DNA of 64,000 bases, taken from contig DASVTR010000013.1 of assembly GCA_036387475.1 (NCBI GenBank), positions 1 to 64,000 of the forward strand, written 5' to 3'. Both the position numbers and the translations under genes were made by a program. Every line of letters begins with the position of its first letter. The stretch's first letter is position 1. The notes beneath the pieces are model-generated. The model worked only from the letters and a program-made list of their open reading frames with translations, ran no database searches and was not told where the DNA came from. Of this stretch, positions 37,515 through 46,954 are shown piece by piece. The stretch is from DASVTR01 sp036387475 (GTDB lineage Bacteria > Acidobacteriota > Blastocatellia > Pyrinomonadales > Pyrinomonadaceae).

Positions 37515-38177
37515 TTAAGGGCGTCGCCTGCGGAATGCTTCACGTCGCCGCTCGCGCGGAGAGACGACCGCAGGGCTGCTGTCGTCTGTTTGCAGCGCCG
37601 GTACGTTTTCTCGCTGTCTGAAGCGCTGGCGCGGAAACGCTGGTTGGCCGTCAATGTTTCCGGCCCTCCTGCGGTCGCGCAGGCGGCGTTCTCTGTTTAG
37701 CTCTCGACCTAGACGCCGCTCGGATTGCTGTTGGCGAAGAGTGCGAAGCAGACTGAGTTGTTCAGGTGTGAGGACGCGACGAATGCTTAATTCCGTCAAG
37801 GCGCGCAGCCGCGCAGCCGCCGCCTGTGCCTCAGCCAGTTCGCGTGCGCGTTCTTCGATAACGGCTTCGCTCGGAGCATCTGCATAGATGGCTTCATCGA
37901 GCGCTCGTTGCGCGCTCCGCAAACGCTCCGTCGCCAACCGCCGCCCTTCCTTATTCTGCTCGCGTATCAAACGAATCTGGGCCAGTTGGTCGGGCGTCAG
38001 CCCCAATGTCCTGATGAGATTTCTCTTCTGGTTGAGAGAGCTTTGCTCTGCCTCGTCGGGCGCAGCCGCCGCGCCGCTCTCCTGCGCGCTGGCAATCGAG
38101 GCTGTGAAGCACAGAAAAAGCAGAGAGAGCAGAAACGTCGTGGCTGCAATCATCTGTCTGTTGATAAATTTACTCAT
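37515..38177 (-). CDS. Spy/CpxP-like periplasmic protein
   Basis: The 220-residue product has a signal peptide ending ASIASAQES. The mature part is helical with LTPDQLAQIRLIREQ and LTPEQLSLLRTLRQQ, the LTxxQ motif repeat typical of Spy/CpxP/ZraP chaperones or metal-binding proteins. Its C-terminal ~60 residues are Arg-rich. It is the last gene after the sigma/anti-sigma pair, so it may be a target or sensor of that system. Confidence 0.78.
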   Translation of the reverse strand: MSKFINRQMIAATTFLLSLLFLCFTASIASAQESGAAAAPDEAEQSSLNQKRNLIRTLGLTPDQLAQIRLIREQNKEGRRLATERLRSAQRALDEAIYADAPSEAVIEERARELAEAQAAAARLRALTELSIRRVLTPEQLSLLRTLRQQQSERRLGRELNRERRLRDRRRAGNIDGQPAFPRQRFRQRENVPALQTDDSSPAVVSPRERRREAFRRRRP

Positions 38178-38202
38178 CGTAGTCTAGCTTACAGCTTACC
38201 TC

Positions 38203-38994
38203 TTAATTAGATTCATCTATCAGGTCGGAGAGACGCGGCAAGTCGTCCTCGTCGTTGGCTGCGATTGTTAAGCGCAGGTCGCGCGCAATCTCCCGCGACT
38301 CCTGCGGAGAAATTTTTACCCCTGGCCCACGGGCGAATTTCGGCTGTCCGGCGGCGTCATGCTTCGTGACCTGTTTAGTTTTCCTGCTTACACCGTCTTT
38401 CCCGTCAAGAGTTTCACTTATAACTTGCAAGCCAGACGCATCATCCTTCGACATGGCAGCAAGCATCTCATCTCTTTGCTTGATTCGCTGTTCCACCATC
38501 GCAGCTAATTCTTCTTCGGACGGCTTCACTGTCACAACCTTCTCCACCGTCACAGTCTTCGGCTGCTCTAAGTACTGAGCGATGGTCAGGGCGACAAGAG
38601 CGCAGAAGACTATGCCGAGCGCGGCGGTCGCAGCGCGCATCCACGCGGGCGCGAGTGTAAAGAATTCGCGCAGAGCGGCCAGCGCTGAACGCTTGCGGTC
38701 AGGAGCGATGACGGCTGGCCCAATGATGACGGGAGAGCTTGCCGTCGTGATTGTTGATAAAGGAGCGCCGAGAGCCTGCGTTCGCCACTCGCCGATGGAG
38801 GCGCGCACCTGCTTGAACTGCGCTAACTCTTTTTGGCAGGAAGCACAGTGTTGTGTGTGCGCGTTAAAATCCTGCGCCGCCGCTTCGTCTGCTTCGCCGT
38901 AAAGGCAAGCCACCAAATCTTCGGCACGCGCGCAAGCCGTTAGCGTGCTCATCGCTTCGTCTTTCGTCATCTCCCGTGTCTCTTTATCTTTCAT
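38203..38994 (-). CDS. anti-sigma factor with zinc-finger domain
   Basis: The 263-residue product has an HxxxCxxC-type motif (HTQHCASCQKEL), the ZAS anti-sigma domain that holds ECF sigma factors. A single membrane segment (AATAALGIVFCALVALTIAQ) is near residue 120. The C-terminal domain is outside the cytoplasm. It is cotranscribed 3 nt after the sigma gene. Confidence 0.9.
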   Translation of the reverse strand: MKDKETREMTKDEAMSTLTACARAEDLVACLYGEADEAAAQDFNAHTQHCASCQKELAQFKQVRASIGEWRTQALGAPLSTITTASSPVIIGPAVIAPDRKRSALAALREFFTLAPAWMRAATAALGIVFCALVALTIAQYLEQPKTVTVEKVVTVKPSEEELAAMVEQRIKQRDEMLAAMSKDDASGLQVISETLDGKDGVSRKTKQVTKHDAAGQPKFARGPGVKISPQESREIARDLRLTIAANDEDDLPRLSDLIDESN

Positions 38995-38997
38995 CTT

Positions 38998-39576
38998 CTA
39001 GGCGACCTCTGCGCCGTGTTTCTCAAGTCGCATGCGTAGCTGCCTTAGCGCCGTGTAGAGTCTGCTCTTGACGGTGCTCAAGGGGAGGTCTAGCGCCTCT
39101 GCTATCTGCTGGAACGTCAACTCCTCGAATTCTTTCATCACGATGACCTGCCGCAACTCCGGCGGAAGCGCCTGCACCGCACGGCGCACGGCATCTGTCG
39201 TCTGGCGGCTTTCGATGACGTGCGCGGGCGACTCGCTTGCGGGCACGGAAAGGGAAGCGCCGTCAACTTCCTTTTCATCATCGAGCGTTGTTTCGCCGCG
39301 CACTTTGACACGCCTCTGGCGCGTGATGCACTGGTTGACGGCGATGCGGTGCAGCCACGAAGAGACTTTCGCATCGCCGCGAAAACCGCGTAAGCTCCGA
39401 AAGGCAGCGAGAAAAGTCTCCTGCGTGGCGTCGCGTGCGTCCTCTTCGCGTCCGAGCATCCCGTAAGCGAGCGCGAAGATGCGTCGCTCCCAGCGCCGCA
39501 CAATCTCGCCGAAAGCCTCCGCATCGCCCGCGAGCGCGCGTTCTACCATCTGCTCGTCGCTCGTCGCCCTCTCCAT
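38998..39576 (-). CDS. ECF RNA polymerase sigma factor
   Basis: The 192-residue product has sigma region 2 (FGEIVRRWERRIFALAYGML, DATQETFLAAFRSLRGF) and region 4 (LPPELRQVIVMKEFEELTFQ, EALDLPLSTVKSRLYTALRQ). It is a sigma-70 family RpoE/SigW-type factor. The adjacent anti-sigma factor indicates a regulated stress circuit, with possible autoregulation. Target promoter is unknown. Confidence 0.95.
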   Translation of the reverse strand: MERATSDEQMVERALAGDAEAFGEIVRRWERRIFALAYGMLGREEDARDATQETFLAAFRSLRGFRGDAKVSSWLHRIAVNQCITRQRRVKVRGETTLDDEKEVDGASLSVPASESPAHVIESRQTTDAVRRAVQALPPELRQVIVMKEFEELTFQQIAEALDLPLSTVKSRLYTALRQLRMRLEKHGAEVA

Positions 39577-40221
39577 TCTCCAGTGCCGTGCGTCGCACGC
39601 AAAGCCGCTCTCTCATCTACGGCGTCGCACCCGTAACTGCCTCAGTGCGCTCAATTATTTAGACGCACGATGACGCGTTTCAGCCGACCGAATTATCTTA
39701 CACTTAGGGACTGAGGCTTAGAGAGTGAATTTTCGCTCTCCAAGCGTCAAGATTCTCTCTTCAAGAGGGAAAATTGGCTCTTTGGGAGTCAACTTTGAGT
39801 CTTTGAGAGGGAAGATTCACTCTCTAAGCCTCAACGTTGACTCTTTGAGAGAGAAATTTCCCTCTTCAAGAGTCAACTTTCACTCTCAAAGACCGAACTT
39901 TGACTCTCAAAGAGTCAATCTTGAGGCTTAAAGACTAAAAGTTCGCTCTCTGAGCAGGAACATCGGAGCTTGAAGCAAGAGGTTTCCTGCTCAAAGTACC
40001 CATTCTATTAGCGTTTGCGAGTCCGCAACGGCAGGGAAAGCCCTTTATGTCACCAATTAAAGAATGTAAAACTCATTGACAGGGATTTCCAGTGTGCGTA
40101 GTATGAAGGTTGAGCCGGTGAGAGCGTCTACCGGCCTCGTCGCGTCGAAAGAACCATTGACCTGCCTGAGACATTTCCGCAAAACGGCTGAATTGCCCGC
40201 TGCTAACTTTTTAAATTCGTA
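39577..40221. other. 645-bp intergenic region, mostly repeat
   Basis: It holds the 21-bp tandem array and, beyond it, a stretch (40000-40221) that should contain the promoter of the HD-GYP gene and that of the sigma factor on the other side. No convincing gene is present. Confidence 0.6.
39704..39996. repeat. degenerate 21-bp tandem repeat array (three heptamers per unit)
   Basis: About 13 units plus a partial one follow each other with strict 21-bp spacing from 39704. The core reads roughly gtcaa-nnTTnn-CTCT-nnn-aga, for example gtcaactttgagtctttgaga. Units share a CTCT core and AGAG complements at unit junctions, so short hairpins can form. Because 21 is a multiple of 3, a frame stays open through most of the array; I regard that as a by-product. 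Confidence 0.85.
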
Positions 40222-42072
40222 ATGGACAAACGTTTGGGGCGCGTGCGCCTGCTCTACATAGTCCTGGGTGTGCTGTTGCTGGTCGGGCTGTTTCCGCTGA
40301 CGATGGCCGGGTGGCTGTTATCCGAGCGTAGCGCTTTGGAGTTGCGCTCGGTCGAAAATCGTTACCAGGCACAACTCGTACAGGATAAAGCGCGACAGAT
40401 AGAACTCTACGGGCAGCGCTACAGGGACGTTGTTTCGGGGCTGGCGCGTGCTTTCGAGTTGGCGGGCGGCGTTCGCGTCCTCAACGAGAGCGGTTCTGAT
40501 GCGCGTTTGCAAAAAGCTTTACAGGATGACCCAAACCTCATCGCGCTCTCAATTGAGCCGGTGCAGGGTGTGCCGCACAGGGCTTTTCAGCCGGACGTTA
40601 TCAAGCGCGAGGAGGTCGAAGAACGCGTCGGCGAAGTCCTGGCGCGCGTCGGCGGGCGCGGCCTAGTCGTCAGCCGCCCGCAGATTATACGCTCCGGTCA
40701 GGAAATGGCACTGACCATCGCTGCGCCCGTGATGGGCGGCGAGAGCGGCAACGAAGTAGTCGCGGCGGTCGTCGCCGTCATCTCTTTTCAGGAAGTCTTC
40801 AAAACCGTTCAGCAGCAGAAATCTAAGACCGAACGCGAACTCTTAAGCGCAGGGCTTCCAGTCCTCTTCGTCATTGACAAAGACGGGCGCGCGGTCGCAC
40901 ACCCGGACGAGCGCGTGGCCTTTTCCGAGCGACCGATGACGGATTTGAAGGTCGTGCAGGAATGGCAGGAGTCCAGCGCGCAGGTTCAATCGGCGCTCGC
41001 TCCCTTTACGGCGGAACGCGACGGGCAAAAACTGGAGATGCTCGGCTCTTACGCGACCGCAGAGCTTGATACAAACATGCGTCTCGGCGTGATTGCCATT
41101 CAGGATGAGCGCGCCGCTATGACCTCCGTCGCAGACATGCGCCGCCAGACGCTCATCATCAGCCTTGTGGCCGCAGTCTTCACTCTCATCATAGGGTTCT
41201 TCTTCGCCAAAAAGCTGACGCAGCCCGTGCAGGAGTTGGCGGCGGGTGCTCATCGCATCGCGACCGGCGACTTTTCGCAACGCATAGCGGTTCGCAGCCG
41301 TACGGAACTCGGCGCGCTCGGCGAATCGTTTAATTTGATGACAGACCAGCTTGAAAAATTCATCAGCGACCTTCAAAGCTCTGCCAACGAAAACCGCGAA
41401 CTCTTCCTCGGCACGGTCAAAGCCTTAGCCGCCGCCATTGACGGTAAAGACCCGTACACGCGCGGCCACTCCGAACGCGTAGCACGCTTTTCCGTCGCCA
41501 TCGCACAGGGGATGGATTTGACGGACGAAGAGATTGAGAAGATTCGCATTAGCGCCTTGCTGCACGATGTCGGCAAGATTGGCATTGACGATAACATTTT
41601 GAAGAAGCCTGCGGCCCTGACCGATCACGAGTTCGAGATAATGAAGGGGCATCCGCAGAAGGGCTTTAAGATTATGTCGCAGATTCCGGCGATGCGAGAG
41701 TTTCTGCCCGGAATGTACATGCACCACGAGATGATTGACGGCAACGGCTACCCGCAGGGACTCAAAGGCGACGAGATTCCTTTGATGGCACGCATCGTCT
41801 CCGTCGCAGATACCTTCGACGCGATGACGACCGACCGCCCTTATCAAAAGGCCATGAGTCTGGAAGCCGCCGTCGCCCGTATCAAGAGCCTTGTCGGCAC
41901 ACGTTACGACGAACAGGTAGTGGCCTCTCTGGTCGCGGCTTACGAATCCGGGCAGATACGCGCAGGCAGCGTGCGCTTGAAGCGTCGTCCGAAGGAGACT
42001 GTAGCTGACACCGCGCCGCTCGTTGCCGGACAAAACCAGTTGTCTCCGCCCGCGACTACCAACGCCGCCTGA
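40222..42072 (+). CDS. HD-GYP domain phosphodiesterase with sensor and HAMP domains
   Basis: HD-GYP enzymes hydrolyse cyclic-di-GMP. The 616-residue product has an N-terminal membrane helix, an extracytoplasmic sensor region (about 30-300) resembling a Cache domain, a second membrane helix (LIISLVAAVFTLIIGFFFA) and HAMP. The HD-GYP domain has H448-D449 (HDVGKIGIDD), H501-H502-E503 and G509-Y510-P511. The signature residues look intact, so it is probably an active phosphodiesterase. A tail of ~30 residues is Pro/Ala-rich. It starts directly with ATG after a long repeat-rich intergenic stretch. Confidence 0.93.
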   Translation: MDKRLGRVRLLYIVLGVLLLVGLFPLTMAGWLLSERSALELRSVENRYQAQLVQDKARQIELYGQRYRDVVSGLARAFELAGGVRVLNESGSDARLQKALQDDPNLIALSIEPVQGVPHRAFQPDVIKREEVEERVGEVLARVGGRGLVVSRPQIIRSGQEMALTIAAPVMGGESGNEVVAAVVAVISFQEVFKTVQQQKSKTERELLSAGLPVLFVIDKDGRAVAHPDERVAFSERPMTDLKVVQEWQESSAQVQSALAPFTAERDGQKLEMLGSYATAELDTNMRLGVIAIQDERAAMTSVADMRRQTLIISLVAAVFTLIIGFFFAKKLTQPVQELAAGAHRIATGDFSQRIAVRSRTELGALGESFNLMTDQLEKFISDLQSSANENRELFLGTVKALAAAIDGKDPYTRGHSERVARFSVAIAQGMDLTDEEIEKIRISALLHDVGKIGIDDNILKKPAALTDHEFEIMKGHPQKGFKIMSQIPAMREFLPGMYMHHEMIDGNGYPQGLKGDEIPLMARIVSVADTFDAMTTDRPYQKAMSLEAAVARIKSLVGTRYDEQVVASLVAAYESGQIRAGSVRLKRRPKETVADTAPLVAGQNQLSPPATTNAA

Positions 42073-42268
42073 TTCGGCCCGGAAAAATTTTCTTCGTCCA
42101 GTCCTCATTCTTTATTGCCTTCGTGCGTGCGCCCAAGGGCGTCCGTGGAAGAAACTCAAGCAGGGCCGTACGCCGTTTCCTGTGCCTGATTGACTTCATG
42201 CTTTTAATAGCCTACAAGTCTCTCTGGACACTTGATTGGCGCAAGCTTTGAGCGCGGAGGATGTTAAA

Positions 42269-42619
42269 ATGTTGAAGAAGTGCGCGGGACTACTCTTAAT
42301 CTTTATGTTGCTGTTCGGCGAAAGCCTCCTGCTTGCCGCGCCGAAAATCGCGGCGGCTTCGCTTTTCGCGGCGGAAGAAGCGTGTGACGCGTCGGCTCAA
42401 ACTCGCACCGCAAGGAAGCGCCGCAAACGTCAGCGGCGGCCTCGCCGAAATCGTCAACAACCAACGCAATCAAATCCGAACCCCGCGATAGAAGCCGCCG
42501 AACCCGCCAAATCTCCCAACAAGGGCCAACCTGTGCTGAGAGTTTACGATCCGTCTGAAGACGGCCCGCCGCCAGTGCGCCCGACCCCGACGCCGGGGAT
42601 GAGAGACCCTGAAAAATAG
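42269..42619 (+). CDS. small secreted proline/arginine-rich protein
   Basis: The 116-residue product starts at ATG 42269, 8 nt after a gcggagg ribosome site (42254-42260). A hydrophobic signal (GLLLIFMLLFGESLLLA) precedes an Arg/Lys-rich and Pro-rich, probably disordered, mature part. Function unknown. It lies between the HD-GYP gene and the giant BNR gene and may not be related to either. Confidence 0.6.
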   Translation: MLKKCAGLLLIFMLLFGESLLLAAPKIAAASLFAAEEACDASAQTRTARKRRKRQRRPRRNRQQPTQSNPNPAIEAAEPAKSPNKGQPVLRVYDPSEDGPPPVRPTPTPGMRDPEK

Positions 42620-43019
42620 TTTGAATTTTGCCGAAAATATGGCACGTAAGCGGTTGACTTTTTCACAAATCCGTACTACTCTGCGCAGTGCATTTCTGTT
42701 GCGTTCCGCTTGATACGGCTACCAATAGTAAGCATTCTTCAGTTTTTTCTCGTAGTAGACAGCATAATAAAGATAACGCTGCTGCCATCGGTTGGGCGTT
42801 CGTCAAACAACTGAGAGCAGCTTTTCTTGTGAAGCGCGGGGCGCGCGAAGGTGGATTCCTGAGTGTCGTTGAGCCTTATCCCAAGCTTCATCACTACAAA
42901 AACCAGCCAATTGACCACAAGGCCCCCATGCCATTTGCCTGAGACCGTGCTGTTTCCGACAATTTCAGGCCAATTTACACCCGAAACCCTATTTAATTGA
43001 ACCGAGGAGTAATTTGAAC
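42620..43019 (+). other. intergenic region with promoter of the large secreted gene
   Basis: There is no convincing gene; an 84-codon frame at 42688-42942 has no ribosome site and no family. A sigma-70 type promoter is seen at 42654-42682 and a gaggagt ribosome site lies at 43004-43010. Confidence 0.5.
42654..42682 (+). promoter_or_regulatory. candidate sigma-70 promoter
   Basis: TTGACT (42654-42659) and TACTCT (42677-42682) are separated by exactly 17 bp. It would give a leader of about 330 nt for the BNR gene at 43020, long enough for post-transcriptional control. Confidence 0.45.
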
Positions 43020-46000
43020 ATGAGACGAAAAGTCGCCCTGATGTTGATGACAGCGTTGCTGTTATCGTCATTCATGTTGCCTGCCATCGGGCAGACCAAC
43101 AAGCAGACCACCAAGACGCCAGCTAAGACGACCGCACCGACCGTGGCGAAAAAGCCCAGCGACCTGCTCAAACAGGCGGCTGCGGCTGGAACGCCTTACA
43201 CGGGCGCAGAAATAGATGCGGATTTGAGGATGCGCGCCGGTGGTAACCCGACGAACGCGTTGCGCGCGAATTATATGCGCAGGCGCGACGAGATGGTTGA
43301 TAAACTGCGCGGCCTTCCGTTCCCGAAGGGTGTGGACGGCAATAAAATCCGCTCTAATGCTGTTCGTACACTCGAACGGCAGGAAGCCTCTTTGCGGTTG
43401 CAGCAGAGCGCTGTTTCTAAAGACGCTCTTGTGCGCGGCCCGCAAATCAACAGCACAAGCTGGACGCAGATTGGCCCCGCTCCGATCCCGAACGGGCAGA
43501 CCAGCACCGTCAGCATGCCTGTCAGCGGTCGCGTGACCACCATCGCGGTGCATCCGACCAACCCCAACATCGTTTACGTCGGCACGGCGCAGGGCGGACT
43601 CTATCGCTCGCTCGACGGCGGCACGACGTGGGTTGCCATCATGGACAACGCGCTCACGCTGACCATCGGCTCTGTGGCGATTGACCCTAATGATACGAAC
43701 ACGCTCTTTGTCGGCACGGGCGAAGGCGGCTTTGGCGGCGGCCAGTTCTTCGGCGTCGGCATCTACAGAATCAGAAACGCTGAAACGAAGCCAATTCTCG
43801 AAGGCCCGTTCAACACGGCCACCAACACCTCGACCGGCTTGATGGCTAACGGTCGCGGTATTCCTAAAGTGATAGTGAACCCGAACGACAGCAACGTTAT
43901 CTTTGTTGCCACCACTTCTGGCGGAAACGGTATGATTCAATCCGGTTCGGCTGGCATAGGCAACACGCAGCGCGGCGTCTTCCGCTCTGTCAACGCGCAG
44001 TCGGCGACGCCCACTTTCACGAAGCTCAACATCGCCGGCGCGACAGGCACGGGCCTGAATCCAGGCGCAAACCTTCCTGTCCATGATTTGGAATTCGAGC
44101 CGGGCAATCCGAATGTGCTGCTGGTCGGAGCAGTTGATTCTCTCAATACAGGTCACGACGGTGTCTGGCGCTCGACGAACGCGCAGGCCGCCGACCCCAC
44201 AACCATCACTTTCACCAAGACGCTGCCCGGTGCCTGCCTCTGGTGCAACACTCAGATTGCCGTTAACAAAACTCTGGGTGTCGTGACTGTTTACGCCGCG
44301 CTCGAAACCGCTAACGGCGGCGAAGTGAGAAAGTCAGTTGACGGCGGCGTGACGTGGACTCCCGCTGGGCTGCCGACATCCATAGGGTTCTGCGGCGGGC
44401 AGTGTTTCTACGACATGCCCATCAACGTTGACCCCACCAATCCGAATAACGTTTTGATTGGCGGCTCAGGCGATTACGATGCCTTACAGACTCCCAACAA
44501 GCGTTCGGTTGACGGCACAAACTTCGTCAAAGCCTCTACGGGTCTGCACCCGGATTCACACGCCATTGAGTATGCTCCGTCCAATCCGTTGGTGGTTTAT
44601 CACGGCAACGACGGCGGCGTCTGGCGCTCGAACGACGGCGGCGCGACGTGGGCGAGCCTTAATAACACGGGCTTCAGCGCCACGCAGTTCGTTGATATTT
44701 CGACGCACCCGACCGACCGCAACTTTATGATTGGCGGCACGCAGGATAACGGCACGCCGTTCCTTCAGCCGGAAAACAACTGGAAACTCGGCGACTTTGG
44801 CGACGGCGGCTATTCCTTGATTGACCAGAATGCCACCGATACCACCAACGTCACGGCCTATCACACGTACTACAATCAGCAGGGCACACAGGCGTTGTTT
44901 GTCCGCGCCAACAACCGCTCCGAGATTGACCCGGGCGCGGCTGGTTGGCCGACTTATCACGGCTGCCTCAGCGGCTCGTCGAACAACGGTATCAGTTGTT
45001 CGGAAGCTGTGCTCTTCTATGCTCCGATGCAGCTTGGGCCGGGCAATCCCAACACCATCTATTATGGCACGACGAGGCTCTACCGTTCCGCTAACAGAGG
45101 CGACACCATGCCCGGCGTCAGCCAGGCGATGACATCGCCGATAAGCGCCATCGGCATCTCGCTTCAGAACGATAACGCGCGCATCATCGGAACAAATACA
45201 GGTGCTCTCTTCGGCACTTCGACGGGCGCTAACCCGATGGTGAATTTGGATTCGGGCAACACTGTTCCGAACGTCTTCATCTCGCGCGCCGTCATTGACC
45301 CGAACGACAACACAGCGCCCTACACGGCCTACATCACGCTCAATGGCTTCGGTTTGCCAGCAGGCCAACACGTCTTTAAGACCACCAACCTCGCCGATGC
45401 CGGGACGACGTGGACAGCTTCCGGCGTGGGCATCCCCGATGTTCCAGTCAACAGCATCGTCGTTGACCCGCAGAACTCGAACCATCTCTATGCGGGAACG
45501 GACATCGGCGTCTATCGTTCGACGGATGCGGGCGCAAGCTGGCAGCCGTTTAGCGAAGGCTTGCCGCGCGTGGCCGTCTTCGACATGGAGTTTCAGGCGC
45601 GCAACGATCCGAGCATTCGCGTGCTTCGCATCGCCACACATGGTCGCGGCATCTGGCAGATCGCCGTCGCGCCCATCTTCAAACAGCGCGCGGACTTTGA
45701 CACCGACGGCAAGTCGGATGTTTCAATCTGGCGCGGCAGCAACGGCCAGTGGCACATCCTTAACAGCATGGGTGGCTTCCGCAGAGTCGAAGGCGATTGG
45801 GGTCGTCTCGCTCTGGGCGACGTTGCAGTGCCTAGAGACTACGACGGCGACAACAAGGTTGACGTTGCTGTCTGGCGTGCCTCGGAAGGCAACTGGTACA
45901 TGTTGCTGACCTCCAAGCAGGTCGTCAGCAATACGCCGACGCTGCGCAACTGGGGTATGTTCGGTGATATTCCTGTTCCCGGCGACTACGACGGCGACGG

Positions 46001-46550
46001 CAAGGCTGACCTTGCAGTCTTCCGTCCAGACGAAGGCAACTGGTACATCATCCAGAGCAGCAACAACGCCGGCATCGTTCGTAACTGGGGTCTGAGCACA
46101 GACAAGCTCGTTCCGGCAGATTACGACAACGATGGCAAGACTGACCTCGCCGTCTGGCGCGAGAATGAGGGCAACTGGTACATCATATACAGCGGTTCTA
46201 ACACTGGGGTGGTTAAGCAGTGGGGCATCGCTGGCGATAAGCCTGTTCCTGCGGACTACGATGGCGACGGCAAGGACGATGTCGCCGTCTGGCGTCAGTC
46301 CGAAAGCAATTGGTACATCATCAATAGCTCAACGGGCGCTTCGACGGTTAAGACCTGGGGTAACCCGACCGACACTCCTGTCCCCGCAGACTATGACGGC
46401 GACGGCAAGAGCGACATCGCGGTTTACCGTGGAGGGGAAGGCAACTGGTACATTCTCCAGAGCTTCACCAATACGGTGCGGCTTGAGAATCTGGGCGGCA
46501 CTGCTGGCGACCAGCCGACTCCGGCCACCTACACCTACTTGCCACAGTAA
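43020..46550 (+). CDS. large secreted BNR/WD40-like and FG-GAP repeat protein
   Basis: The 1176-residue product has a signal peptide (RKVALMLMTALLLSSFMLPA). Residues about 150-890 contain BNR/Asp-box-type beta-propeller blades (NIVYVGTAQGGLYRSLDGGT, and IDPNDTNTLFVGTGEGG), as in sortilin/Vps10 or xyloglucanase-like beta-propellers. The last ~280 residues are six FG-GAP/VCBS-like calcium-binding repeats of ~45 residues, each with DYDGDGKxDxAVWR and EGNWYI. ATG 43020 follows gaggag at 43004-43009. It is probably exported or cell-surface; the role (polysaccharide binding, adhesion) is inferred only. Confidence 0.9.
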   Translation: MRRKVALMLMTALLLSSFMLPAIGQTNKQTTKTPAKTTAPTVAKKPSDLLKQAAAAGTPYTGAEIDADLRMRAGGNPTNALRANYMRRRDEMVDKLRGLPFPKGVDGNKIRSNAVRTLERQEASLRLQQSAVSKDALVRGPQINSTSWTQIGPAPIPNGQTSTVSMPVSGRVTTIAVHPTNPNIVYVGTAQGGLYRSLDGGTTWVAIMDNALTLTIGSVAIDPNDTNTLFVGTGEGGFGGGQFFGVGIYRIRNAETKPILEGPFNTATNTSTGLMANGRGIPKVIVNPNDSNVIFVATTSGGNGMIQSGSAGIGNTQRGVFRSVNAQSATPTFTKLNIAGATGTGLNPGANLPVHDLEFEPGNPNVLLVGAVDSLNTGHDGVWRSTNAQAADPTTITFTKTLPGACLWCNTQIAVNKTLGVVTVYAALETANGGEVRKSVDGGVTWTPAGLPTSIGFCGGQCFYDMPINVDPTNPNNVLIGGSGDYDALQTPNKRSVDGTNFVKASTGLHPDSHAIEYAPSNPLVVYHGNDGGVWRSNDGGATWASLNNTGFSATQFVDISTHPTDRNFMIGGTQDNGTPFLQPENNWKLGDFGDGGYSLIDQNATDTTNVTAYHTYYNQQGTQALFVRANNRSEIDPGAAGWPTYHGCLSGSSNNGISCSEAVLFYAPMQLGPGNPNTIYYGTTRLYRSANRGDTMPGVSQAMTSPISAIGISLQNDNARIIGTNTGALFGTSTGANPMVNLDSGNTVPNVFISRAVIDPNDNTAPYTAYITLNGFGLPAGQHVFKTTNLADAGTTWTASGVGIPDVPVNSIVVDPQNSNHLYAGTDIGVYRSTDAGASWQPFSEGLPRVAVFDMEFQARNDPSIRVLRIATHGRGIWQIAVAPIFKQRADFDTDGKSDVSIWRGSNGQWHILNSMGGFRRVEGDWGRLALGDVAVPRDYDGDNKVDVAVWRASEGNWYMLLTSKQVVSNTPTLRNWGMFGDIPVPGDYDGDGKADLAVFRPDEGNWYIIQSSNNAGIVRNWGLSTDKLVPADYDNDGKTDLAVWRENEGNWYIIYSGSNTGVVKQWGIAGDKPVPADYDGDGKDDVAVWRQSESNWYIINSSTGASTVKTWGNPTDTPVPADYDGDGKSDIAVYRGGEGNWYILQSFTNTVRLENLGGTAGDQPTPATYTYLPQ

Positions 46551-46620
46551 TCCTTCGCTGTGAGGAGAGACGAGCGGCGCACGCGCCGTCATCGTCTCTC
46601 TTCATAGTCGGATGAATAAC

Positions 46621-46668
46621 AAAAAGGACTGAGCATTCGACTTCAACGTTGAATGCTCAGTCCTTTTT
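46621..46668. terminator. rho-independent terminator
   Basis: A perfect 18-bp inverted repeat (aaaaaggactgagcattc against gaatgctcagtccttttt) with a 12-nt loop and flanking A/T runs; it works in both directions. It follows the large BNR gene by ~70 nt. A second, shorter inverted repeat lies at about 46562-46605. Confidence 0.9.
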
Positions 46669-46701
46669 CATTTCCCGCCGCAAAAGGCCAAATAAAAACA
46701 A

Positions 46702-46799
46702 GCGGGGGCAAGCCCCTCTTCCTGACCTGTGAGACAATCGCAGCTTGTGTGACTCAATCAACATAATCTCTGAGGTGAGGAAGGCGGGCTTGCCCCCGC
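46702..46799. repeat. long inverted repeat
   Basis: The arms gcgggggcaagccc-ctcttcct and aggaaggcgggcttgcccccgc (about 22 nt) pair with only a small bulge around a 50-nt loop. The 46551-46954 gap otherwise has no gene; the rest should hold the ftsY promoter. Confidence 0.75.
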
Positions 46800-46954
46800 C
46801 GTTTCGTTCTAATCTCAACCTTGCTTTGTTTGGCAGTCTGATATAACTCGCCGCCGCTCTCGCATCCAGCGCTTTTGTCCTCACGCCGCACTTGCGCTTA
46901 TAATCATTTCCTTATTTCCCAACTTTCAAACCGTAAGGGTCTCGAAACTATTTC

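Noticed and set aside
39725..39931. 67-codon open frame across the 21-bp array
   Set aside because: The frame is open only because 21 is divisible by three; the product is a degenerate repeat with no ribosome site.
39704..39996. CRISPR array
   Set aside because: Units are contiguous with no unique spacers, and there are no cas genes.
42688..42942. 84-codon plus-strand frame before the large secreted gene
   Set aside because: No ribosome site, no family and low-complexity composition; it lies between a promoter and a long leader and is probably non-coding.
43068..44156. Long minus-strand frame antisense to the large secreted gene
   Set aside because: It is a shadow of a GC-rich coding frame; the plus-strand gene has the signal peptide and repeat structure.
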